In this document: piece after piece, positions 32,005 through 42,800 of the stretch | Layout: every line of letters starts with the position of its first letter | Numbering within the stretch: the stretch's first letter is position 1 | Origin: Edaphocola aurantiacus | GTDB lineage: Bacteria; Bacteroidota; Bacteroidia; Chitinophagales; Chitinophagaceae | DNA: 64,000 bases | Assembly: GCF_019797745.1 (NCBI RefSeq) | Contig: NZ_VOSI01000004.1 | Location: 1-64,000 of the forward strand | Direction of reading: 5' to 3' | Made by a program: the position numbers and the translations under genes | Notes under the pieces: generated by a model | Databases searched by the model: none | The model's input: only the letters and a program-made list of their open reading frames with translations | What the model was told of the DNA's origin: nothing

Positions 32005-35000
32005 GAACATTTTTTATTCAATCATTATTCGCTTTGCTATTGTTGATGGGTAGCTGGCGAGCACAAGCTCAAACTACTGTTACCCTTCAGGCCACGGGTA
32101 CTGCCGGCTCCTTCAATGTGGGGAGTGTGAGTTCTGCCGGAACAAAGTATGATAGTAACATGGTTACGATCAACTCGGGTGCCAACCGTGGCTTTGCAAA
32201 ATTTAACCTCTCTTCCATTCCTGCCGGTGCTGTAATCAGTGCAGCAAGTGTAACTTTTGTTACCTACAGTAGTACCACTTCCAGCGCAGCTAACAACATT
32301 TACGGCTTTACCGGCGACCCCGCAACCATAGCAGGTGCAACCCTTTATACCAATTGTGGTGCGGGTACCGCATTCTCTTCTGTTGCCTGGGCTGCCAATG
32401 CCAGTAATACCCTTAGTCTGAATGCAGCCGGTATTAGTTTCCTGGCATCCAATCTTACCAGTACCCAGTTATGTCTGGGTTTCGTGCGGGGCTCTACCAA
32501 TACGTATAATATTGCCGGTTATGCCGGTGGTAACGGAGCCACTCCGTCTTTAAGCATTACCTATACGGTTCCTACTGCACCTCCTCCCTGTGCAACTTAT
32601 GTCGCTCCTGCCAATGCCGCAACCGGATTATATTCTCCTGTGGCCCTGAGATGGAACACCGCTCTGGGTGCTACCGGGTATGATGTCTATTATGGCACAA
32701 CATCCAACCCTACTACACTGGCGGGTACGGTTTCTGATACCACTTATAGCTTAAGCAGTCTTGCAGCAAACACAACTTACTACTGGAAAGTAGTTCCCAA
32801 AAATAGCTTAGGCTCTGCAGCAGGATGTACTGTACGATCATTTACAACTTCTATTCTGACTTGTGTACCGACTTATACCAATGGTGGTACTACGGATAAT
32901 ATCGCACAGGTTACACTTGGTACTTTGAGCGATGTTCCTCCAACCAATAACAGCCCTTACTACTTTGACAGATCCGGTGTGCAGAATGCAATTCCGGATG
33001 TTCCGCAAACGGTACCAACTACCCTGAGTCTTACGTTCGGATCAGATGGTAACCAGTATAACGGTGTGTGGATAGATTTTAATAACAACGGTAATTTCGA
33101 GACTACAGAATTTTTTACCTCCAACTCTAATCCCGGATCATCCGGTACAGCCAGTGTTGTAATTACCATACCGGCTACAGCATCTCTGGGTAATGTATAC
33201 ATGCGTATAAGAGGAGGAGATGATGCACAGCCTACCAATGCACAAGCGTGTAATGCTTCCGGCTCTACATATGGTATGGGTTTGGATTATAAGATAAATA
33301 TCATTGCCGCTCCGGCTTGTATACAACCAGCAACGACAACTTTTTCCAATGTAGCCGCTCAAAGTGTAACCCTCTCATGGGCTGCCGCTGCGAGTGCTGC
33401 AAATGGTTATGAATATTACATCAACCTGTCCAATACACCACCTACTGCAGCTACCACTGCAACAGGTTCTGTAGGTGCGGGTATTACTACGGTAAATGTC
33501 ACTACCGGTATTACGCCGAATGCAACACACTATTACTGGGTACGTTCTTTATGTTCCGGTAGTGCGAAGAGCGGCTGGTCAACTATCGGCAGCTTTACTA
33601 CTCCATGTCTGCCGGTAACGGTGCTGCCATGGACAGAAAACTTCGATGCGTTGAGTTCTGTTGGTGCTACAGCTTTCCCATCCTGCTGGAAAAAACAGAA
33701 TGGTGACTGGGAAACGACCAACGAAGTTGCCGGTACTTATTTTGCAGGACCATATTCCGGAGCCAATGCGCTGCGTAACAGATGGTCTGCAGATAAAGAA
33801 TTTATGTGGACTCCTGGCTTCCAGCTTACTGCCGGTACCTCTTACGATTTTAGCTTCTACTGGGCCGGAGATAACTATTCCGGATGGCAGGGAGATGTGT
33901 ATCGTAATGGAATACAGGACAGTACTGGTGCTGTAACGATGGGCGCTTCTTTTGTGACTACCGGTACGACTACCAATATGACGTATCAGAAAGTAACCAG
34001 GACGTTTATCCCAACTACCAGCGGCACATACTATTTCGCTATACGTGTAAATGAAGCAACCGGAAGTCCATGGTATCTTGGTTTTGATAACTTTGAGCTG
34101 AGACAAACACCAACCTGTTTTGATCCTCAGTCCTTAACGGCAAACCTCACCACAGCTACTGCTGCAAGCCTTTCCTGGACTGCACCGACACCAGCGCCGG
34201 CACAAGGGTATCAGTATTATTACAATACAACCGGTGTTGCGCCTACAGCAGCATCCACGCCAGTGTACAATGTACCTACCGGTACTACTGCTAACGTGAG
34301 TCCGTTGGCTGCAAATACAACGTACTACTTCTGGGTTAGATCTGTATGTTCTGGTACTGATAAAAGTCCATGGTCTAATATGGCTTCTGTAACGACCAAC
34401 TACTGTACACCGGCACCTGTTTCTGTAGATGATCAGGGTATCATTAATGTGATCGCCGGCAGCTTTAGTAATCCTACTACTGCAGAAACCAATAACTATG
34501 GCAACTACACTAACCTGAGCATTAATGGTCCTCAGGGGCAGCAGAAGAATATGAAGATTGTATTCAGCACGCTTACCTATGACTATAATGCCGTGATCTA
34601 TGTAGACTGGAATAATGACTTTGATTTTAATGATCCGGATGAAACCGTGTTCACAGGCCTGTCTGCCGGATCGGGTGGTGCAGATACTGTAAATGCATCG
34701 TTCGTGGTGCCGGCTACAGCTACCTTAGGTGCACATCGTATGCGCATCGGTGGTGCTGATGCTGCCACACCGTCTCCTTGTTATACCGGTGCTTATGGTA
34801 CCATCGAAGACTATACCCTCAATGTGGTATCCTGTGCGGGTCTTGCCGTAAGTTTAGGCAATGATACTACGATCTGCGGATCAGGATCACTGACCCTGAA
34901 TGCGGCAAATGCAGGTGCCAGCTATCTCTGGAGCAACGGTGCCACTACACAGACAATATCCCCATCAATAGGTGGTAACTATTCTGTGACGGTAACCATT

Positions 35001-36185
35001 GCCAATGGCTGTGCTAAATCAGATACCATTGCTGTTGCTTTCAGTGCTTTACCAACAGTAGCTCTGGGACCAGATGCGCCTATCTGTAGCGGAGGTAGTA
35101 AAACCCTGAATGCGGGTAACCCGGGCAACACTTATCTGTGGAGTACCGGAGCCACTACACAAACCATCAGCGTAACCACACCAGGTACTTACTGGGCTAA
35201 AGTAACCAACATCTATGGTTGCTGGTCTACCGATACGATTGTGCTGACCACCGGTACCTTGCCAACCGTATCTTTAGGTAATGATACCGCGATCTGTGCC
35301 AATGCCAGCATTACTTTAAATGCGGGAAATGCAGGATCTGCATACTTATGGAATAATGGTGCGACAACCCAAACCATTACAGCAAGTGCACAAGGTGCTT
35401 ATTCGGTTACTGTAACTAACTCTACCGGATGTAGCAAAGCAGATACGATTAACATCGGCATTAATGCCCTGCCGGTAGTAGCTCTGGGTAATGATACGGC
35501 TATATGTGCCGACGATACCCTGACACTGGATGCCGGTAACGCAGGGGCTACTTATCTCTGGAGCAATAGTGCTACTACACAGACCATTGGTGTAAATGCC
35601 GCAGGCAGCTACCATGTAATGGTAACCAATGCTGCAGGTTGTACTGCTTCGGACACGATGAACCTGACGACCAATCCATTGCCTTCTGCAGATGCGATTA
35701 CGGTAACCGGAACGTCGCCTAGCTTTACATTTACCGTAACCAATGGACAGAATGTACTTTCCTACTTATGGAACTTCGGTGATAATACCTCTACCTCAAC
35801 CAGTGCCAGCCCGGTACACAGCTATGCTGCAGCGGGTACATACACGGTAACCGTAACCCTGACTAATGATTGCGGCAGCATTACCCTGACCAAACAAGTA
35901 ACGGTACAAGGGAATGGTGTGCATGATCTGGATCTGGATGAGGCCGCGCTGAAACTTTATCCTAACCCTGCAAACCAAAGCATCGTTGTGGAGAATGTAA
36001 GCAGCATGCACCTGCAGGAAATACAGGTTTATAATGTATTAGGTCAGTTGGTTGCTACGCACAAAGCAACACATCCTAATGGCAAACAGGTGATCAATGT
36101 GAGCAACCTGGCTAATGGTATGTATCATATGCGTATCAGATTTGCAGAAGGCACTGCCGAACGCAAGTTTGAAATCCTGAAGTAA
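32001..36185 (+). CDS. Large modular T9SS cell-surface protein (FN3, GEVED, PKD)
   Basis: A 1394-residue exported protein: signal peptide MRTFFIQSLFALLLLMGSWRAQA; residues ~25-190 resemble the DNRLRE stalk or cell-wall-type beta domain; FN3 at ~195-285; GEVED domain ~325-440 (FGSDGNQYNGVWIDFNNNGNF, GNVYMRIR); FN3 ~440-535; a jelly-roll-like domain ~540-705 (LPWTENFDAL, SCWKKQNGDW); FN3 ~708-800; second GEVED ~805-945; four ~70-residue repeats; PKD ~1230-1310 (YLWNFGDNTSTSTSASPVHSYAAAGTYTVTVT); T9SS sorting domain to the end (LKLYPNPANQSIVVEN). The order suggests a long surface adhesin; no catalytic domain is seen. Confidence 0.88.
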   Translation: MRTFFIQSLFALLLLMGSWRAQAQTTVTLQATGTAGSFNVGSVSSAGTKYDSNMVTINSGANRGFAKFNLSSIPAGAVISAASVTFVTYSSTTSSAANNIYGFTGDPATIAGATLYTNCGAGTAFSSVAWAANASNTLSLNAAGISFLASNLTSTQLCLGFVRGSTNTYNIAGYAGGNGATPSLSITYTVPTAPPPCATYVAPANAATGLYSPVALRWNTALGATGYDVYYGTTSNPTTLAGTVSDTTYSLSSLAANTTYYWKVVPKNSLGSAAGCTVRSFTTSILTCVPTYTNGGTTDNIAQVTLGTLSDVPPTNNSPYYFDRSGVQNAIPDVPQTVPTTLSLTFGSDGNQYNGVWIDFNNNGNFETTEFFTSNSNPGSSGTASVVITIPATASLGNVYMRIRGGDDAQPTNAQACNASGSTYGMGLDYKINIIAAPACIQPATTTFSNVAAQSVTLSWAAAASAANGYEYYINLSNTPPTAATTATGSVGAGITTVNVTTGITPNATHYYWVRSLCSGSAKSGWSTIGSFTTPCLPVTVLPWTENFDALSSVGATAFPSCWKKQNGDWETTNEVAGTYFAGPYSGANALRNRWSADKEFMWTPGFQLTAGTSYDFSFYWAGDNYSGWQGDVYRNGIQDSTGAVTMGASFVTTGTTTNMTYQKVTRTFIPTTSGTYYFAIRVNEATGSPWYLGFDNFELRQTPTCFDPQSLTANLTTATAASLSWTAPTPAPAQGYQYYYNTTGVAPTAASTPVYNVPTGTTANVSPLAANTTYYFWVRSVCSGTDKSPWSNMASVTTNYCTPAPVSVDDQGIINVIAGSFSNPTTAETNNYGNYTNLSINGPQGQQKNMKIVFSTLTYDYNAVIYVDWNNDFDFNDPDETVFTGLSAGSGGADTVNASFVVPATATLGAHRMRIGGADAATPSPCYTGAYGTIEDYTLNVVSCAGLAVSLGNDTTICGSGSLTLNAANAGASYLWSNGATTQTISPSIGGNYSVTVTIANGCAKSDTIAVAFSALPTVALGPDAPICSGGSKTLNAGNPGNTYLWSTGATTQTISVTTPGTYWAKVTNIYGCWSTDTIVLTTGTLPTVSLGNDTAICANASITLNAGNAGSAYLWNNGATTQTITASAQGAYSVTVTNSTGCSKADTINIGINALPVVALGNDTAICADDTLTLDAGNAGATYLWSNSATTQTIGVNAAGSYHVMVTNAAGCTASDTMNLTTNPLPSADAITVTGTSPSFTFTVTNGQNVLSYLWNFGDNTSTSTSASPVHSYAAAGTYTVTVTLTNDCGSITLTKQVTVQGNGVHDLDLDEAALKLYPNPANQSIVVENVSSMHLQEIQVYNVLGQLVATHKATHPNGKQVINVSNLANGMYHMRIRFAEGTAERKFEILK
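34847..35690 (+). repeat. Four tandem ~210-bp coding repeats
   Basis: Within the large T9SS gene, four units of 69-70 codons start near 34847, 35056, 35268 and 35476. Each carries V.LG.D..IC......LNAGN.G..YLW..GATTQTI, then Y.V.VTN..GC...DTI. The unit looks like a small immunoglobulin-like or PKD-like domain with two conserved cysteines. Differences between copies at codon third positions show that the array is old rather than freshly expanded. Confidence 0.85.
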
Positions 36186-36208
36186 TATATCTGAAAGAAT
36201 AGTGACTG

Positions 36209-36234
36209 AAGCCCCTGCTTTGCAGCAGGGGCTT
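36209..36234 (+). terminator. Terminator after the large T9SS gene
   Basis: Perfect 11-nt arms (36209-36219 and 36224-36234), TTGC loop, followed by T5. Confidence 0.9.
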
Positions 36235-36341
36235 TTTAAATACTGATACTCAATCGCATAAGCAATACTAATATTAGAAAAAATCATTCTTTTCGATTAA
36301 CTTTAGGGCTATTGTTTTTAAAAGTTTGATAAAGAGAGATA

Positions 36342-38975
36342 ATGGATACCGTAAAGCTTTCCCAGTTACAGGAGAAATACAAAAATGCCGCAACCGAAGA
36401 AGACCGGATTGATATTCTGTCAGATATCGCATTAGAGATCAGGACAGAAGATGTAGAGCGTGCGCTTGTACTGGCTGATGAGATTATGGAACGTTCCGAG
36501 AAGGTTGGCTATGCCAAAGGCATCGGTGCCGCGTATAATCATAAAGGTGCCTGTTACTGGATAAAAGGGGAGTATGAAGATGGCCTTGATGAGCTGGCCG
36601 AAGCATACTCCATTGCGCGGGAGATCAATGACAAATCGCTCGAGGCAAAAGCCCTGAATAATTACGGCCGCATATATCGTGAACTGGGTGATATTTCCAA
36701 TGCACTGGTGCATTTTGAGGAAGCCCTGGAGATCAACGAATTCCTGGATGATGTGATCAATCAGTCTATCAACCTTACGAATATTGCCAATCTGTACCTG
36801 GATATGGCAGATTATGATCCTGCCCTGGAATATGCACTCAAATGCCTGCCGATATTCGAAAAAGATGATGATAAGACCCGGCTGGTCAGCATTTATAACA
36901 CCCTGGGTAATATTTACTTCAAAAAAGAAATGTTTCCCGAGGCCCTGGAATATTTCAAACGCACACAAGCCCTTACCGATGAACATTCTCCTGCAAAGGC
37001 CCTGGCCAATAGCGGGGTAGGGAAGGTATATTTCAAAATGAATGATTTTGAAAAAGCATCTCATTTCCTCAACATAGCACTGGAGCAGTCAAAAGTGTTC
37101 AGTAATGTAGAGTGTGAGATCTTATCAGAATATTATCTGGGCTGCATGTACAAGGAGCAGTCTCTGTACTCCAAGGCACAGGCCTATCTGGAGCGCAGCC
37201 TGCAGCTCGCAGAAGAGTTTCTGCGCCGTCAGGATATCCTGGGTATTCATGAGAAAATGTCTGAACTGTTCGATGCCCTCAATGACATTCCAAGGGCATA
37301 CCAGCATATGAAAGCATATGAAAAACTCAAGGAAGAGATTTTTCATCAGAATACCTTCAACAAACTGCGTAACCTGCAGATCAAAAATAAAATTGAAGTC
37401 GCCAAGAAAGAGAAAGAAGTTGCCGAACGTACTGCAGCATTGAAGCAGCAGTTCATGGCCAATATGAGTCATGAGATTCGTACACCGATGAATGCCATTG
37501 TGGGAATCACGCGCCTGTTGCTGGATAAGCAGCCTTCGGATGAACAGAAAAAATACCTGAACGTTATTCAGCAGAGTGCCGATAACCTGCTGGTTATTAT
37601 CAATGATATCCTGGATCTGACAAAGATCGAAGCCAATAAAATTGAGATCGAGCAAATCGATTTTTCAGTAAAAGAGCTGGTGCAAAGCACCAAGGAAATG
37701 ATGATCCTGAAAGCACAGGAAAAAGACCTGGCTTTCAACCTGGACATTGCTGCCAACATCCCGGATCGGCTGGTGGGTGATCCTACACGCCTGAACCAGA
37801 TCCTGGTCAATCTTGTGGGCAATGCCATAAAATTTACCGAAAAAGGAAGTGTGCAGATCAGGCTTAGCGCATCCTATCTGAAGCAGAATAAAGTGCTGAT
37901 CCGTTTTGATATTGCGGATACCGGTATCGGCATCTCCAAGCAGTATATCAACTCCATATTTGAAAGCTTTACCCAGGCGGGTAGTGATATGGCCCGTAAG
38001 TATGGGGGTACAGGTTTAGGCCTCACCATTTCCAAACAATTGGTGGATATGATGAAGGGGAGAATAGAAGTAGAAAGCGAGCTGGGGCACGGTACCGTAT
38101 TTTCTGTTTACCTGCCATTCGATATTTCAGAAAACCAGACCGCGGTTATTAAGAAAGAAGCAGTGACCGAAGAGATGAAGGTTGCGCTGAATAAATCGCG
38201 TGTACTCCTGGTCGAGGACAATGAGTTTAACCGTATCGTGGCGGTAGAGACCCTGAAATCATTATTGCCGGAAGTGCGTATCGATATTGCAGAGAACGGA
38301 GATGTAGCGATAGAGCGCCTGCATGAAAAAGACTATGATATGATCCTGATGGACATACAGATGCCGGTCCGTGACGGGATCAGTACCACCCGTTATATAC
38401 GCAATGAAATGCAGGAGCCCAAACGCTCTACAAAAATCATAGCCATGACAGCCAATGTATTGCAGGACGATGTGCGTACTTATTTTAAAGAAGGTATGGA
38501 TGCCTATATCTCCAAACCCTTTAATACAGAAGAGCTGTTGCTGAAGATGAGCAATCAGCTGAACCTTCAGGCGGAAACTGTAGAACCATCGGTAACAGAA
38601 AAGGAAAACAGTGCTTCCAAAACATTGCAATTACCGGACCAGGTAACCGATATGCAGTTTCTGCAGCAGTTTACCGGAAGTAATCCTGAAAAGCGCAACA
38701 AATATATTTCCATGTTCCTCGAAAACTGTCCAAAGCTGTTACAGCAACTGACGACAGCCCTGGAAAATAAAGATTATGCTACCATGAAAATAACGGCACA
38801 CTCGCTTAAGCCGCAATTGGGTTATATGGGTGTGAAGGAAGAGGTAAGTAATATATACCTGATCGAACATTCGGCTGCAGAAGCGCAACAGGAAGTGCTG
38901 CCGGGCCTGGTGCAGCACCTCAGTAAGGTCTGCTCCAAAGCCTTTGAAGAATTGAACCTGGTGCTGCAACAATAG
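36342..38975 (+). CDS. Soluble TPR-hybrid histidine kinase with receiver and Hpt domains
   Basis: An 877-residue signalling protein without signal peptide or membrane helix. Residues ~20-335 are TPR repeats (ALNNYGRIYRELGDISNALVHFEEALE and similar), then a coiled coil. The DHp helix has H377 (MANMSHEIRTPMN); the ATPase has NQILVNLVGNAIKFTEKG (485-502), DTGIGI and GGTGLGLTISKQLV; the receiver has phospho-acceptor D671 (ILMDIQMPVRDG) and the SKPF lysine at ~725; the Hpt domain has H820 (TAHSLKPQLG). All phosphorelay residues are present. The input must be cytoplasmic; no cognate output regulator is adjacent. Confidence 0.93.
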   Translation: MDTVKLSQLQEKYKNAATEEDRIDILSDIALEIRTEDVERALVLADEIMERSEKVGYAKGIGAAYNHKGACYWIKGEYEDGLDELAEAYSIAREINDKSLEAKALNNYGRIYRELGDISNALVHFEEALEINEFLDDVINQSINLTNIANLYLDMADYDPALEYALKCLPIFEKDDDKTRLVSIYNTLGNIYFKKEMFPEALEYFKRTQALTDEHSPAKALANSGVGKVYFKMNDFEKASHFLNIALEQSKVFSNVECEILSEYYLGCMYKEQSLYSKAQAYLERSLQLAEEFLRRQDILGIHEKMSELFDALNDIPRAYQHMKAYEKLKEEIFHQNTFNKLRNLQIKNKIEVAKKEKEVAERTAALKQQFMANMSHEIRTPMNAIVGITRLLLDKQPSDEQKKYLNVIQQSADNLLVIINDILDLTKIEANKIEIEQIDFSVKELVQSTKEMMILKAQEKDLAFNLDIAANIPDRLVGDPTRLNQILVNLVGNAIKFTEKGSVQIRLSASYLKQNKVLIRFDIADTGIGISKQYINSIFESFTQAGSDMARKYGGTGLGLTISKQLVDMMKGRIEVESELGHGTVFSVYLPFDISENQTAVIKKEAVTEEMKVALNKSRVLLVEDNEFNRIVAVETLKSLLPEVRIDIAENGDVAIERLHEKDYDMILMDIQMPVRDGISTTRYIRNEMQEPKRSTKIIAMTANVLQDDVRTYFKEGMDAYISKPFNTEELLLKMSNQLNLQAETVEPSVTEKENSASKTLQLPDQVTDMQFLQQFTGSNPEKRNKYISMFLENCPKLLQQLTTALENKDYATMKITAHSLKPQLGYMGVKEEVSNIYLIEHSAAEAQQEVLPGLVQHLSKVCSKAFEELNLVLQQ

Positions 38976-39083
38976 GGATCATTCGCCCGGATAATTATTG
39001 CACTTTATAATATACAAAACTGGGTATCCGCTTAAAGGGAACAAAGTCTAACATTATGTTTTAGGTATGCTAATTATATCTGT

Positions 39084-39464
39084 TGCTACCTTTTGCATCA
39101 AGGCAAAAGGTAGCGCCAAAAAATCAAGGCTGTATAAATTCCTGGCTAAAAATCAATGTGTCGGCCGGTCGCAAACCAGACTCGCTACGCTCAGACAGTG
39201 GTTTCCGACTTTATCGGCCGAGCCAATGATTTTATTAACGCCGGATTTATAAGGCCTTTCGAGCGATCTGTATGGTACGGATCGCTTGTTGTTTTCATCA
39301 CAGCGATAGCCATTTTGGAGTGGAGCTGCGATCGTTGAGCACCGAACGGATCACACGTTAAGCTCAGACGATCAGTGCACGCAACGGTACAAAATGGCGG
39401 TGCTTGCAATCGCCTTGATGAAAACAAAGGCACTTTTGGTCCTTTTGTTGCCGGACAAAAGGAC
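39084..39464. repeat. Structured ~380-bp repeat element bounded by hairpins
   Basis: Hairpin gctaccttttg / caaaaggtagc (39084-39114) marks the left end and gtccttttg / caaaaggac (39439-39464) the right. Between them lie a stem around tcggccg (39161-39221), a small stem agcgatc / gatcgct (39262-39286) and a long imperfect hairpin from gttttcatca (39291) to tgatgaaaac (39415-39424) with an inner stem. The density of nested inverted repeats without a reading frame fits a non-autonomous mobile or REP-like element. Copies elsewhere in the genome are expected but cannot be seen here. Confidence 0.65.
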
Positions 39465-39716
39465 GAATAAAAGAGTTGACTAAATGCTGATAGTCAGTTA
39501 TACAAAAATGGCATGATTGGTATACCAGTCATGCCATTTTATATATCGGCTATACTGACCCAAAAAGTATGGCAGATGAGGTAAACAAGCCTGGAAGTAT
39601 ATCTAGTAGCACAATGACAGGGTATAGACATTTTCTGTCGTTGAAACCCTGATTTGCTGAAACCGGAAATTTTCCCGAGGTTTGACTGATGTATAGCTAT
39701 ATAGAGCTAAATATGA

Positions 39717-39724
39717 TATATTTG
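39717..39724 (+). promoter_or_regulatory. -7 promoter element upstream of smc
   Basis: TATATTTG, about 92 nt before the GTG start. No TTG at standard spacing. Confidence 0.5.
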
Positions 39725-39816
39725 CATCCATAATGTATCATGGCTATGGTTATATATAATATTTACAACCTGTTCGCCATACCAGCTTCTTTTGTCCGCA
39801 TAAATCAGTTCTGTAC

Positions 39817-42800
39817 GTGAAGTTAAAGTCACTTGAGATAAAGGGGTTCAAATCATTTGCCGATAAAACCCAGATCATACTGGATAATCCGATAACCGGG
39901 ATCGTAGGTCCTAATGGTTGCGGAAAGTCCAACATCATTGATGCCATCCGTTGGGTAATCGGAGAGCATAAGATCAAAGCCCTGCGCTCCGATAACCTGG
40001 AAGACCTGATATTTAACGGGTCGCGTAGCCGTGCCACCAGTGGTATGGCCGAGGTATCGCTGACCTTTGAAAATACCCGTAATCTATTACCTACAGAGTT
40101 TACCACTGTAACGATTACTCGTAAATTTTACCGGAGTGGAGAAAGTGAGTATCGCCTGAATGATGTAGCCTGCCGCCTGAAAGATATCCATAACCTCTTC
40201 CTGGATACCGGTGTCAGTAATGATTCTTACGCAATCATCGAACTGGGCATGGTAGATGATATTATTAAAGATAAGGAAGGCAGCCGCCGCAGAATGCTGG
40301 AGCAGGCAGCCGGTATCTCCATATACAAAACCCGAAAGAAAGAGGCCAAGGCCAAGCTGGAAGCCACCCAGCAGGATGTAGACCGTATCGAAGACCTGCT
40401 GTTCGAGATTACCAATAACCTGCGTACCCTGGAAAACCAGGCCAAAAAAGCAGAACGATACTACCAGATTAAAAATGAATATCGCGAAGTCAGTGTAGAG
40501 CTGGCCAAAGCATCTCTCGAAACCTTTAACGGACAATACCAGGAACTGAACGACCAGCTGGAGCGTGAAAGTGACCGCAAGCTGCAGGTAGATGCATCCC
40601 TGGCCGGAGATGAGGCCGAGATCGAAGCCAATAAAGTAAAACTGACCCAACAGGAGCATGAATTACATGGCCTGCAAAAGCGTTTTAACGATTTGCTGGC
40701 AAGTATACGCCAGCTGGAAGGAGATAAAAAGCTGGCCGCTCAAAGACTGGATCACTTGCAGGATCGGGAAAAGAATCTGAATGAATTCCTGTCCGGAGCG
40801 GATGCACAGGTGGCACAGCTTAAGGAGCGTATAGACTTTACCACACAACAGCTCGATGAAGAACAGGAGTCACTGGAAGACCTGAAAGAGCAACTGGAAA
40901 ACCTCCGGGATACGGTAGATGATAAACGCCACACTTTTGATGAAAAGAAGAAAGTCCTGGAAACGCACCGCAGTACATTCCAGCAGAATCAGCGTCGCCA
41001 GTTCGATGCGGAGAAAATAGTTGCTGTGGCCGATACTTCTATTGCAAACCTGCAGCGCAGTCTGCAGCAGTTGCTGGAAGATAAAACACAGCGCCAGTCA
41101 CAGTTGCAAGCGATTCATACTGAAAAGAAAATGCTGGAAGATCAACTGGTTGATCAGCAGGATGCCTTGCAGGAACTGATTGCAAAGCAGGAAGAAACAA
41201 AAGAACATATTTTCCAGAGCCAGGAATCGCTGGAGTCACTAAGAGTGACTTCTGTAGAAGAAACCCGTAAACTGGATGCCAAAAAGAATGAACATGATTT
41301 ATTGCAATCCCTGGTAAACAGCCTGGAAGGCTATCCGGAAAGCATTAAATTCCTGAATAAAAATAAAGAGTGGGGTAGTAAAGCACCTATTTTGTCTGAT
41401 GTATTCCTGGTGAATGATGCCTATCGTGCCGCACTGGAGAATGTACTGGATGCCTATCTGAGCTATTATGTAGTGAAGGATATTGCCGAAGCGCAAAGAG
41501 CAATAAGCTTGCTGGATACCCATAAAAAAGGAAAGGCCAGCTTCTTTATCCTGGATGCACTCCAGACAGACGGCAAACCTGTGCAATGGAAACAGGAAGG
41601 GCTCACACCGGCATTGTCTGTGGTAACCGTAGACAAGCCATTCCAGTCGCTGGCAGAACACCTGTTGCGGAATGTATACGTAGCAGAAGATGTGGTTGTT
41701 GAAGACATTGAGGTACCTGCCGGAGCCGTGCTGATCAATAAACAGGGCAATATCCTTAAAGGCGCCTACTCCCTGACCGGTGGTTCAATAGGCAAGTTTG
41801 AGGGGAACAAGATCGGTCGTGCCAAAAACCTGGAACGACTGGAGCAGGAAATTGCAGCATTAAGCAAGAGTACCGAAGCCCTGAAAACCTCTATAGAACA
41901 GAAGCGCAGCGAGATTGCAGGCTTTAATGCTACCCTGAATGATAAAGCGATTGACCAGGCTAAAGTTGCACTGAATCAGTTGCAGAACCAGATCTATGCA
42001 CTGGGCAATAAAGCCGAGCACCTGGAGCAGCTGGATCAGAACAGTACGACCCGTATACAGGATGCTGAACAGCAGCTGGAAGATACGCGGGAGAATGTAA
42101 GTGATAAGCAGACCGAACTGGATGATATCAATGATCAGTTACAGCAATTGCTGGACCAGATAAAGGCTGCAGAGAGTGACTTCCAGATGGTTGAAGCCGA
42201 TTTTAATATGGCTTCCCAGCAATATAATAACCAGAATCTGCAATATACCCGTCAACAGAGTAAGATCGAAAACCTGAAGCAGGAACTGAATTTTAAATCC
42301 AATCAGTTAAAAGATCTGGCTACCCAGGTAGAAAACAACCGGGTACAACTCAAAGAGACTTCGCAGATGATCAGTGATACCAGTGGTAAGCTGCACTTTG
42401 GAGATAATGAATTGTACGATTTGCTGAAGCAGAAAGAGACGGATGAGAAATCACTGAGTGAGAAAGATCGACTGTATTATGAGCTGCGCAATAGCATCAG
42501 CGAGCATGAAAGCCGCATCAGCCGCCAGCGTAGAGAAAGAGATCAGTCCGATACCCTGCTCTCCTCCATCAAAGAAAAGCTGAGTGAAATGAAACTGCAG
42601 GTTGCAGGAATGAAGGAGCGCCTTCATGTAGAATTTAAAGTAGACCTGGATGAGGTGCTGGAGCAACCAAGGGTAAATGAGCTGAGTATCGATGAGCTGA
42701 ATGCAGAAGCAGAGAAACTGAAAAAACGACTGGACAATATTGGAGAAATCAACCCGACTGCGATAGAAGCATACCAGGAAATGAAAGTGCGCCACGATTT

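Larger units (their letters stand above)
38976..39816. other. 841-bp intergenic region before smc
   Basis: No convincing gene. It holds the structured repeat element at 39084-39464, an inverted repeat at 39505-39540 (arms aaaatggcatgattgg / ccagtcatgccatttt, one mismatch) that can act as a terminator, and a TATATTTG -7 element at 39717-39724 for smc. The short frames here cross the hairpins and have no coding look. Confidence 0.65.

Noticed and set aside
36432-37064. 210-codon minus-strand frame
   Set aside because: Antisense to the TPR region of the hybrid kinase, whose domains are all on the plus strand.
39067-39433. Short frames within the structured repeat before smc
   Set aside because: They read through the stems of the element, overlap on both strands and show no protein-like sequence.
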